Part shown: positions 23,338-33,735 of the stretch, piece by piece
How positions within the stretch are numbered: the first letter of the stretch is position 1
Layout of the letters: each line of letters opens with the position of its first letter
From: Udeniomyces pyricola
Lineage: Eukaryota; Basidiomycota; Tremellomycetes; Cystofilobasidiales; Mrakiaceae
Direction: 5' to 3'
Length of the DNA stretch: 64,000 nucleotides
NCBI GenBank assembly: GCA_039545295.1
Contig: BCIK01000007.1
Span: 973,978 to 1,037,977 of the forward strand
Notes under the pieces: generated by a model
Seen by the model: the letters and a program-made list of their open reading frames with translations, nothing else
The model's database searches: none
What the model was told of the DNA's origin: nothing
Made by a program: the position numbers and the translations under genes

Positions 23338-26300
23338 ATGCCTACGACGCGATCCAAGCTTGGCAACCCATCGAAGATCCACTCTCCCCCTAAGCGCACC
23401 TCGCTCTCCGTCAAAACCGACAACCACTCGCCCGCCTCCGGCTCGTCAAGTCGCGCCCAACCGCTCGCCATGGCCGCCGTCAAGCCCCATCCTGTTGACC
23501 AGTCTTACTCGCACTCGCACGCCCACTCGCAAGATGCCATGACGGCGAGCAAGAAACTAAAATCCCTCTCGGGCGCCGCCATCGCTACTAAGGAGGAAGC
23601 GGCCCCACCCGCCTTGAGAACCCGAAGGGACGACGACCGACCCACGGCCCCAGCTGGTGCTGCTCCCATCGCCGGGCCCGCTGGAGGTGGTGGTGCGTCC
23701 GCCTCAACGGTGACTGCTGGCTCTGCTGCCTCGGGCACTCTCTCATCGCGCAAGGAGAAGGACGCCAAGCTCGCCAGCCTTGCCCGGGACGAAGAGGAGT
23801 TCGTCTCCAAGTACTCCAAGGCGTTCCCTAACTTCGTCTTTCACTTTGATTGCGTCGAGTCGGGTTCGCTAGGCGCTCGCGTCGTCGAACTCGGAGGGGT
23901 AAGTTTACTTTCCTTTAGTTTCGATTTTTTTTTCTTTGTTTTGTTTTCTTCCCTATTTGTCTCATCGTATGATGGTGGCAAGTTGAGTTGTCTTAGGTGA
24001 CCCTGGTCTGTCAACGGGAACTTGCTAGCTCCGGTGACAGGAGGGATGAGAGCTTTGTTTGGGAAGGGATTAATTGATTGACGCGTTTCGGTCGCTCGTC
24101 CGGGTTGGTTCGGTTTTTGGGCACGTCCTCAGCGCATCGACAAGTTCTTCTCTCGTCAAGTTACCCATGTCGTCACTTCGCGCCCGATCCCTATCCCCAA
24201 CAACAAAGAGAATGCTCCACCGCCTACGCCCCTGGCGCCGGCCCCCTCGCGGTCAAGCTCGCGCCTGAGCGGATCAACAGCTTCACGAGCGGTGTCCAAG
24301 ATGTAAGTTCCCATTCCCCGCTCTCCTTTCTCCATTCTCGCGCTCGATGTTGCTTTGTCTAGATCTCGACGCGTCCGACGCCTGACTGTGCATTTTTTGG
24401 GCAATGTCTTTGTTCTCTCGTTCTTGGTTCTCTACATAGGCCAAACCCATTCTTGGATGAGACAGGCCAGTCGGACGTCCTTCTCAAGGCTCAAGCGTTC
24501 AAGATGAAGGTCTGGGACATCAAAAGTGAGCTATATATGTTGATCATTTTATATATATTTGTTTATCTTCCGGCCACGTGTTCTCTTCTTTCTCAACGCT
24601 GACTGTCAATCCATGCCTCCTTGGCGTTTTCTGTCCTTGCAGAGCTTCAATCGGTCGTCTCGCGTCTCATCGCCAAAGTTGAGCCCTCTCCGCATCGACC
24701 CCCCTCCCGGACGAACAACTCGCTCTCCCATCTGCTCGAGGAGGAAAAGCTCCACGGGACGCGTGAGCGCGACGTCAATGTACCTCGAGCCGACCACCAC
24801 TACTTCAGTCGAGGAGCGTACTACGTTCTCTGTGAAGACGCTACGGGCGAATATCGCACCATTCTTGCCAAAGAGTACGGCAAACCAAAGAATAGCGAGG
24901 TGCCTGAGTGGCCCGTCCTTCACGAACACTTTCTCAAACCTTCGGCCTCCGCGGCTGCAAAAGCCGAGGCCGTCGCCGCTGCCAAAGCTGCCGCAGAGGA
25001 GCTCAAGCGGTCCATCGACGCAAGCTGCATCGCCTCGGCCACGAACAAGATCCCGGCCTCGCTTCTCGACCGCTCGCGCGTCAACGTTGTCAAAGGAGGC
25101 GAATCGACCGCCCAAACGGGCGATCTACGTCGCTCGGCCTCGCTCAACAACTTGGGCAAGACTCGTCAGAACGCTCAACTACTCGCCGCTGCTGAGGAAA
25201 CGGCCGCTCGAGCCGTCGCCGCTGCCGAGGACGCTGAGGATCGTGAAGACAAGTACGACTCCTACATCGCCGCTTCGGGCAACTCGGTCAATATTACTTC
25301 GACCATCACTTCGGCACAGTCGGGTACTGGACTCGGAGGCGGAGGCGGCGACCTTGCTGCTGCCATGAAGGGGCGTGAGAGGAAGATTGTCGAGCTCAAC
25401 AAGCGTGTCGTCCCCATCGCATCGGGCCTGCGTGGACAAGCTCACCCCCCTCCATCCAACTACAACGCTGCTCCATCGGCTTCCTCGCGAGCTGCCCAGG
25501 GCTCCTCTACTAGCCTTCTTCCTTCAGCCACCATTGCTCAAGCTCTTCGTCCTGCGGATGGGATGATCGACCTCTCGTCCTCGACAGGCGCGACCGAAGG
25601 TGATTTATCGCACTCGACTCAATCCACCGACGTCAAACGGGCACTCGAGTCGATGCAGAAACGCAAGAACGCCAAAGTCATGGCCGATCACGTCAAGACC
25701 ACCCTCGCCGCTGAACAGAAGGAGCGTGAGGCCGAGAAGAAGCCAAAGGGCGAGATGGGACCGCCACCCATCAAGAAACGTCACTCGCTGCCCGGAAGGC
25801 TCCCACCTGTCAAAAGAGAGAAGATTATGGAGAGGTTACCGTTGAGAGAGGAGTCCAAGAAACCGGGCTACTGTGAGAATTGCCGGATCAAGTTTGATGA
25901 TTTCTCCACTGTACGTTCCTTTGCGCTTTCTGGGTGTTTTTTTTTTTTTGTTGCTTTTTTTGCTTTTTTTTTTTGCTCCGATCGTGGACTTGATTCGTAT
26001 TCATACTATCAACCCATCCCGTTTTCCCGTTCTCCACCTGTTATGTTCGTCACATCAACAGCACATCATCGGACGCCGACACCGACGTTTTGCCCTGGAC
26101 TATCGCCAGTTTGCCGAGCTCGACGCGGTTCTGGATCGCCTTCAGCGAGAACCTGCAGCCCCCGCCTTCCGAAGACCACCCCCACCTTTCCGACCCCTCA
26201 CCCGATATGAGTCTGAGTCCGCATCTGAGGAAGACGAGGACGATTACGACGATGCCGAGCAACCTCCGATGGAACCCGAAGAAGAAGAGGAAGAAGAAGA

Positions 26301-26802
26301 TTGCTACGAGGAGGAGGAAGAAGAAGAAGAAGAGCAAGAAGTTCCATGGGAAGAGGATCCTCCACCCCAGGAAGAAGACCCAGAGGACGAGATGCTTAGG
26401 CGACATCAGGAGTGGTTCGCCCACAATTACCAGGAAGACACTCGCTTGCTCGCACTCGCCAATAACCCTCCTCAACTGACCGCTGAAGAACGCGAAGCCG
26501 CCGATGCCGCTCTTGTGGCGGAGATTCCTTCTCCTTTTCCGGGTCGAGACGTGGCGGACTTGACGCGGGCAGAGAGGCAATACTACGATCGGTACATGGG
26601 CGAGGAGGGACGACGAAGGATCGAGGCTGATCCTAACTGGCCGTCACTCATGGCTCAGCTGGATGGAGACGGCCGGACGGCGGCTGAGCTGGAGCAGGAC
26701 TATCACGACTCACAGGCTGCGTTGAAGATTGCGCATGAACATATCCGAGCCGCTAGGGTCAAGGCTGAAGCGGAGGCCTTCCGATTCGGGCGAGCGGTTT
26801 AG
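23338..26802 (+). CDS. DBF4: DBF4-type regulatory subunit of Cdc7 kinase
   Basis: Activates Cdc7 (DDK) to phosphorylate MCM helicase at replication origins. The start at 23338 gives a Ser/Ala-rich N-terminus. A BRCT-like motif N follows: FPNFVFHFDC (about 23830) and, across an intron, KFFSRQVTHVVTSRPIP (about 24140). Motif M is reduced to PRADHHYFSRGAYYVLCEDA (about 24780). The C-terminal zinc finger is clear: PGYCENCRIKF (about 25870) and, after an intron, HIIGRRHRRFA, the CCHH arrangement of the family. About 26215-26345 encodes a Glu/Asp-rich tract that is probably disordered. The stop is at 26800-26802. At least six exons. An Ala/Ser-rich linker between the M motif and the finger makes the protein longer than many orthologues. 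The Cdc7 partner is not in the window. Confidence 0.92.
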
Positions 26803-28131
26803 GGCAAATGGAGGAAGGAGTCTTTTTTTTTTGTTGCGATTGCTCGGTCACTTTGTTGACACCTCATCACCTTTCGAACGACCCTCTCTTTATGGCGCAC
26901 CATTCAATTTCTCTCATTTAACCGAGAGAGCATATGGTTCGCTTTCCATCGCCACCTTCATTCTCTAACCTGCTATCTTTTTTTTCATCAACATCATCAT
27001 CATCCTATACCTTCCTTCCGTACTTCTTGTCACCCGAACCCTTGTCACGTTGCATCAGCCTCTTCTCCATCAACCCTCATCATCATCTCGTTTTCATTTT
27101 TCTCTTCTCTTTTTTTTTTCCTTTGTCTTGACGACTCTTCACGCTTTCATCCTGATCTCCACACGATCCTTCCCTTTTTGGTTGTCCATCCTTTCTTCTT
27201 TCTTTTTTTTCTTCTTCTTGTTCGTCAGGGTTCTATCTCTACTCGTACCTAGCCAACCTCGTCCGTCTGGCTTCATACCTCTTTTCTCTTCTTTTCTTTG
27301 TTTGCTTTGATTCGAGAACGTTTCCATCCTTTCCAATCTCCTCTCACGCTACATAGTCATGTCCGTTGCCCATCGATGGGTCTATGCCATCTAAACCCTA
27401 GCTCGCTCCCCAGGTGGGCTCTCCCTCCCTCTCCCTCTCTCCTTCTCTTTGCATGTCTCGTCCAGCTCTATATAAACCAGTCACTTCTTTCCTTCTTTTT
27501 TTTCTTTCTTTTTTCAATGACTCTTCCTCCTCTCTCCCTCCCTCCCTCTTTTTTTTTTATCCCCCCCCCCCTCCCCCCCTTTCTTGTTTTCTTTTACGTT
27601 CTTGCATGACGATATATTCCCGCTTCATTCAAATCCTCGATCTCTCTTTTTTTTTTTCTTCTTCCCAAATTTCGGGTTCCATGTGATCAATCACGTATGA
27701 CGTGAACAATCATGGTATAACTAAACTAACCGAAACCCTTTGGAGTCTTCCTCGATCGTCGTCATGGCTTGGGGTGGGGGTGAGGGGTGCAAAAAAAAAA
27801 AATGTCTTCCTCTTTTTTTTTCCCCCTTTCATTGATGACTTCTACAAACGACGGCTGATGGTAGATATATATATATAGTCTGCAGGGTTCGAAAACAGCG
27901 TCCTTTCCGGTCGTGGTTTTTTTCTTCTTCCTTTTAGTCATTCTCTTTCTCGAAGCGTCCAACAAAAAAAAAAGGGGGGGGGGGGGCACATCGAAACGAA
28001 CATAACCCCAACTTCCTCTCTTCCCCTCCCTTGCTTTTCTTCCTTCCTTCCTTGGTATATATAGGCCCGCCTTCCTCTCTCTCGTCCCGTTTCCCTCCTC
28101 CCTCTTCCCTTTCGTTTGCTACTTTAACATT
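26803..28131. other. Convergent, pyrimidine-rich intergenic region
   Basis: A 1.3-kb gap, one of the larger ones. The plus strand is strongly C/T-rich for over 800 bp (about 26820-27660), with long T runs and a C run at 27561. It then switches to mixed sequence with a poly(A)/poly(G) junction at 27965-27986 and a TA repeat at 27863-27878. No RNA gene was recognised. The left part is probably the DBF4 3' UTR; the right end is 3' of the HAD-family gene. Confidence 0.5.
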
Positions 28132-28189
28132 CTAAAAAGATCTCTCCTCGAATTTGGAGGGAGAGAAAAAGGTTTCCTTTGCGAAAAGG

Positions 28190-28240
<51 letters not shown>

Positions 28241-31144
28241 TTTTTTCCTTCTTGTTCCAACGCCCACCTGACGCCGACTTCGACGTCTTTGACGATTCTC
28301 GTCGGACGAGGCAGCGGCGCGTCGTTGTCGTTGTCGATGTCGATGTCGATGAGTTCCTCACCAGAGGGAGGAGAAGGTCGTCGTCGGAAGACACCGGTTT
28401 CGACGAGGAGAGACTTCCAGCCGAAAGCGTTGGCGCCGGCAATGTCGGATGCGGGGTTGTCTGTTTGGGAAGGGAGGAAGATGGAAGGTGGAGAGAGGGT
28501 GGAAAGGATGGACAAGAGGGACGGGTGGAGGAGGACGGGGAAGGGACGGAGAGGGATTTTAGATTGAGAAGGAGGGAAAGGAGACAGATGCAGTGAGAAA
28601 AAGTTGATAAGAGGTGAGATGGAAGGAAGACCAAGAGAGAAGAAGAAGAAAAGGAAAAATAGCAAGGGGTGGGGGGGTTAGAAGGTTTCGCTCTTCATCA
28701 TTCATGCGAGACCCGTCTTTCCTCGATCCCACACTATCTCCCTCAAGTCTCCCACTAGACAACCCTGCCTCTCTCCCCCTTCCCCCTCCCCCTTGCAGAG
28801 GAAAAAAAAATAACAAAAAAAGAAAGAAAAAAAAAAACACGGACCTCCGACCATATAGACATTCTTGCCGAGCTCGGCTTGGGGCCCATGCATCTCTCGA
28901 AGGTGAGTCTCGAGCATGTGTTGGGCAAATTCGTACGTGGCCGTATGGGGCTTACCGCTAATTGATTTTTATTTTATTTCATTGGTTTATCGGTTTAGTG
29001 GGAAACGAAGATAGGAGGGAAAAACGCGAGGGATTGGGAGGGGACAAGGGATGGGATGGGAGGGAGGGGAAGAGGTAGATTTGGTTAGTGATATCTTTGG
29101 TCATTCTTCTTTTTCTTTCTTTCTTTCTTCCTTCAAAGTTGACGAGTATCGTAGATGAGTCCTAAAAAGAATCAAACCAAAAAAAAAAAAAAAAAAAAAA
29201 AAGCTTAAACTCACAGTTGAACATACTTCAACTGATGCCCCGTTGCCTCCTTATGAACCTCGACCAACGCCGTCTTAAACGCTCCGGTCCCATACCGACT
29301 CTGACTAAAATCGTTTCCCCACAGTAAGTCCGGATTACTAAACACAACTTCGACGTCGCCTTGGGAGGTCGCGCATGATTGAGGGGAGCGACGGGTGCCG
29401 AGGATGCCGTTGGAGGCTTGGAGGATGTCGGAGATGAGTTGGAGGTCGAGTCCCCAGTCGCGACCGTCGGGGAAGACGAGGCAGGCACGGAAGGGGATTT
29501 GGGAGAAGTCGGCAGACTGAAGGGAAAAGGGATTGGGAGAGGGGTTGACAAACAGGATATACAGAGAGAAGGGGGAGGGGGTGGGGAGGTGTATTTATGG
29601 GAATTAGGAAAAGGCAAGGGAAGTCGACAAGACTGGAGATATTCGGCACCTTCCAAATCAATCTGCCGAACCAAGAGGAAGCGCAGGTCTCTTTTGATCT
29701 ATGGAAGAGAGGGGGGGAAGGGGGGGGGGGGGAAGACTTACGACGGTCGAGGCGAGATCACTTTCACTAAGGGATCTAAACGGCCACACAGATGGGTTCC
29801 ATCGGACGATATCCGCGGGGATATACACCTTTTTCAACCCGTATCTGTGAGGATACCAACCACCGGGCCCAAAAGGGAGAAGGTTTTTTTTTGGGGTAGG
29901 GTGGGGGGTAAGAGAAGACGAAATCATTAAGGTGCTGTGGCGTGAGATGACGGTTCCCCAAAGACACAAAGGCAACCCAAATCGCTGAAGGAAAATAGGG
30001 GTTTGTTTCTCTCTCGTTTTCGTTGTCATGGTTTCTTTTGGATGAGTAAGGTTTCAAAGGTAGATGACGAACGATTGAGCAACTTTTCGACAGGCATCGC
30101 CTTTACCACCAATGACGAGCACGGCTTCGTCGGCGTACTTGGCGGCCAACGTTAGTCTTAGACTGGAAGCAGCAGCAGCAGCCAACCAAACAAAACAAAA
30201 CAAAAAGTAATAATAATAAAAAGTAATCAGCATGAGGGTAATATTGAGGACAAACAAGAAGGGTAAGTAACAGGTGTTGTCAGCGAAGGAGCTCGTATAG
30301 AGAAAGAGAACGAGAAGGATTGCAGATTGGTGGTGGGTGGGACGCGTCGTCGATAACGGAACGAACGCGTCATCGGAAGAGGGCGAGAGCCGACTCGGCC
30401 GACCTCCTCTCCTGCCCGGGCCTATGATCATGCATGGCCTTCCTTACTCGAGCACATTCGTAACCCAATTAGCAAGGCAACCCACGACGTACGGGGTATG
30501 GCTTTGGATCAACTGGGAAGGCTTGAGGTTCACCTCGAGTTCGTCGGAGAGTAACTTGATGCGCTTCTCTTCCGTTACGCCCCCGCCGTTGGTGAGCAAG
30601 ATGAAGGGCACGTTGTGCTCGTTGAGAAGTTTGAGAGCTCTGGAATGATTTCCCCGCCGCCGCGCGCGAGAGCAAGGGGGGAGGGGCAGGCAGGCGAGGT
30701 TAGTACGGGCGTTGGAAGGGGGGGGGGGGNGGAGGTGGAATGAGTAGAGCGCCTCATGAACGTTGTAAAGGAGAGAAAGAAGAAACAAGGTGGACAGCGA
30801 GTGGTCGATGGATCAATGGACGGACGGACGGACGTACCGAGTGGCTTGAGGAAAGACTTGCTCACCCTTCTTGAGGACACCATCGATGTCAAACGCAAAT
30901 GACACGCCAGGTGATGACGGCGAGGATGTCGGGGCTAAAAAGGAAAGCAAGAAGAAATGGGAGATGACAAGATGAGCGTGTATGTGCGTGCGGGTGATGA
31001 TTTGGAAGGAGGGGGGGGAATGGAAAGGAAGGACGACGTGCCGTGGAGAGAGCGGCAGAGGGATGGCGTTATGAGCTGAGCTGGCGATGGGAATGGAACA
31101 GTGGCTATGAGGGAGCGACGGAGGGCAAAGGTGGGGATAGACAT
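28132..31144 (-). CDS. HAD-superfamily (CECR5/YKR070W-type) mitochondrial hydrolase-like protein
   Basis: A haloacid-dehalogenase-fold phosphatase-like protein of the class IIA group (TIGR01456/CECR5), usually mitochondrial; the substrate is unknown. The start at 31144 gives a presequence-like leader (MSIPTFALRRSLIATVPF). HAD motif I is FAFDIDGVLKKGE (about 30900); motif II is VPFILLTNGGGVTEEKR (about 30620). The cap region includes SHTPYVVGCLANWV, the motif-III area follows, and VYMVGG across an intron to DNPASDIAGANAFGWKS forms motif IV (about 28420). The last exon continues past WALEQE into a 48-nt poly(A) coding-strand run before the stop at 28132. Introns are numerous and some have T-rich coding-strand tracts (29179-29202). 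The alternating G runs (30719-30731, with N at 30730) lie in an intron. It is divergent from the BAG gene. Confidence 0.85.
28192..28239. repeat. 48-nt poly(T), poly(A) on the HAD gene's coding strand
   Basis: An uninterrupted run of T on the plus strand inside the last open frame of the HAD-family gene, followed by G and six more T. It would encode about 16 lysines if translated. No intron donor lies between the conserved end (WALEQE) and the run. Confidence 0.9.
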
Positions 31145-31433
31145 GGTGATGATGTGTGGATGGAAGGAATATGATGTGGATGATGAGAGATATAGATATG
31201 GAAGATAGATGATGATATATGAGATAGATGGTATGTAAGATATATAAGATATATAAGATATATATATATATAAGATAGATAAATGTACATGTATACATCG
31301 ATCCAAATCTACATATATATCAATCGTCTCTCGACGAACCAACCAACCAACCAACCCGCCTTGCCGTTTCGCTCAGATCAAACCCCCCACGTCATCACCA
31401 ATCTTGCCTTCATACGATCCATCAACCATCACC
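31145..31433. promoter_or_regulatory. Divergent promoter of HAD-family and BAG genes
   Basis: 289 bp separate the two start codons. The middle (about 31180-31285) is a GATA/TATA-like microsatellite, and five AACC units follow at 31337-31356. The AT-rich part offers TATA-like elements for both directions. Confidence 0.5.
31337..31356. repeat. (AACC)5 microsatellite
   Basis: Five perfect AACC units lie upstream of the BAG gene start codon. A second CAAC run (32511-32530) lies in an intron of the same gene. Confidence 0.85.
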
Positions 31434-33051
31434 ATGAACGCCTTCACCTCCAACTTCAAACGCGCCTTCAATCGCTCATCTACCACCACCGATTCCGACG
31501 CATCTGACCGATCGACCGACCTCGTCGTCAAATGGGGCAGGGAGAGGTTCGTGTCGTCTACCACGACTCAACTCAGTCATACGCCCTGGATCCACACCCT
31601 AGCTTCACCCCTCCTTCCTTCCTTTCCTTTTGCCATTCCTCAGACCCCCCAAAGCTTATCCTCATTCTTCCCATCTAACTCCTGATACCTCCTTTCTTCC
31701 TTCCTTTTTCCCCATCCCATAACACCCCTCCTACCTCCCCCAGACTCACCGTCCGTCTCCCTACATCACCCACCCAAACGACGCTCTCCACGCTCCGAAC
31801 CCAACTCTCCTCCCAAACCTCTCTCGAACCCAACTCGTTCTCCCTCGTCTTCGCCGGAGGCGTCATGCTCGATGATGCCAAACCCCTCGCTGCGTACGGC
31901 ATCACCTCTGGGTCCGTCTTGGCTATCATCGGGACGAAAGGTGGGAGGGAACAAGTCGGCAAGCTTGAGAAGGAACGACGAGGCGCCAACAAGTCGTCAA
32001 CTAGCGGGAAGAACCGCCACCACCACTCCGCTGGGGGAGAGGCGGGCGAAAGCGAGAGTCAGGAGAGTATGGTCGAGGGTATCCGGGAGAAGTTGAAGGA
32101 TTCAAAGGAGACGATGGGGGATAAAGTCGAGGCGTTTGAGAACCAGGTGAGTTTTTATATATAAATTAAAAACGGGGCAAAACAACAAAGGGGTGGAAAG
32201 CGTCAGTCTAGAAAGGATGTTTTTTTTCTCTTTTTTTCGCCCCGCCCCTGCCCCCCCCCCCTTTTTTCTTTTTCTTTTCTTGTCTTTTGCCTTTTGGTTT
32301 CTTAAGTTGGAGTTGTAGCGTATGTGAGAAAAGGTAGTAGGAGAAGGAGGAGGCGGAACTTGAGTTACTGTCCATCGTGTTTCCTTTTCCTTTTTGTTCT
32401 TCTTCTTCTGTTTTTGTTTTGTTTCGGTATTCTTCTCCTTTCGTCGAATCTCATTTTGTCACTACTCAAAACTGACACTCTCAACCCTTGTGATGGCATC
32501 TCGATCACGCCAACCAACCAACCAACCAACTAATCAACCCACCTATCTCCTCTCCTCCCCACCTTCTTCCCCCTTTTATCCCACCCCCGCCCCCCTCTTC
32601 CCGCCCAAACAACCCAAACCAACAGGCCCAATCGACAACGTCGATATTACGTGACTCGGGCGAGTACCACGCCCTCATGAAGCAACAAATGATGCTCTCC
32701 GAGCTGCTCCTACAGCTCCTGTTGTGGCTCGATGGCGTCGCGCCCAAGCCGGAATGGGAAGATGCGAGGGCCGAGAGGAAAGCGGGCGTCAAGAACGTTC
32801 AGGTAAGCATTTCAAGAGAAGAAGAGAGAGAAAAAGAGAGACAGAGAGAGAGAGAGATCACGATCGATCCCAAACTCAAGATGTCTCTCTCACTCTGTCT
32901 CTCTCTCTCGTACTATTCATCCACCCACCCATCCAATTTTTTTTTTTGAATTTTGATTTTATTTTTTTTCTTCTTACGTTTGTCTTTTGATTAGGGATGG
33001 CTCGATCGGGTCGATACCGCTTGGAAGGACATCAAAGCAAAATCAACCTAA
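31434..33051 (+). CDS. BAG-domain co-chaperone with ubiquitin-like domain
   Basis: A nucleotide-exchange factor for Hsp70, related to fungal Snl1/bag-type proteins. The start at 31434 gives NAFTSNFKRAFNRS and DLVVKWGRERF, where a ubiquitin-like fold begins. The second exon (about 31742-32146) completes it with RLTVRLPTSPTQTTLSTLR, FSLVFAGGVMLDDAKPLAAY and GSVLAIIGTKG. A basic, histidine-containing linker follows, then a helix (SMVEGIREKLKDSKETMGD). The BAG-like C-terminal helices lie in the last exons: RDSGEYHALMKQQMMLSELL, LLQLLLWLDGV and GWLDRVDTAWKDIKAKST, ending at TAA 33049-33051. Four exons; introns of about 480 and 190 nt are long for this genome. No membrane segment was seen, unlike Snl1. 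Confidence is high for Ubl plus BAG, lower for a specific orthologue. Confidence 0.85.
32511..32530. repeat. (CAAC)5 microsatellite in an intron
   Basis: Five CAAC units occur in the long intron of the BAG gene, repeating the AACC motif of its promoter (31337-31356). Confidence 0.8.
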
Positions 33052-33735
33052 GATAGGATGAGGGATAAGATTTTTTTTCTCACTTTCAAACCCTCGATTA
33101 GACTACTACTACACCTACTCATATACGTATATGAAAATCATGGCGCATGTGGGACAAGCAATGCATGATGTCGTATATGACTACGTAGGACTGCTGCAAA
33201 ATCCTTTCCCCTCCCCTTCAATCCCCCGAGTCTTCTGACCAAAAAAGTCATCCATGTCTGAAACAGAAGAAAAAAGAAGAAAAGAGAAAGAGAAACGTTT
33301 CATGAGTAAGGACTGCTGTTTGAATCCAAACGTTTTTGTTTTGTTTTTCGGTTTTGGTTTCGGTTTTTTCTTTTTTACGCATGGTCTTTCTCGTTGTTGG
33401 GAGAAAAGGGGCTTTTATAGTGAGTAGGACGGCCGGGTGAGGTTGATGTTCTTGGGAGAAACGAGAGGGGTTGCATGAAAAGGCCAAAGGGAGAGAAAAA
33501 AAAAAGGAATCATATATATACATATACACATATATATAAAATATCAAAGGGTGCTTAATATGCAAGGTCGAAAGGAACATGGAGAGCAGGCGACAATCAT
33601 GATCATTCGTTGCAAAAAAGGAATATCTCGTTTCAATTCCTTTCCTTGGCCTCTTCGGCGTGGTCACCCTACCCTCCCATCCCTCCCCTTCTTCTTCCTT
33701 CTCTATCATCTCGCTTCTCCAGCTCTGTCTCCCCT
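33052..33735. other. Convergent intergenic region
   Basis: This 0.68-kb gap lies between the BAG gene and the CSC1-type gene. It contains GGTTTCGGTTT-like tracts at 33340-33370 and a TA-rich stretch at 33512-33545. Nothing further is supported. Confidence 0.5.

Noticed and set aside
26050..26580. Minus-strand frame with Phe runs
   Set aside because: It is the complement of the Glu-rich DBF4 exon; the Phe/Leu runs come from GAA repeats read backwards.
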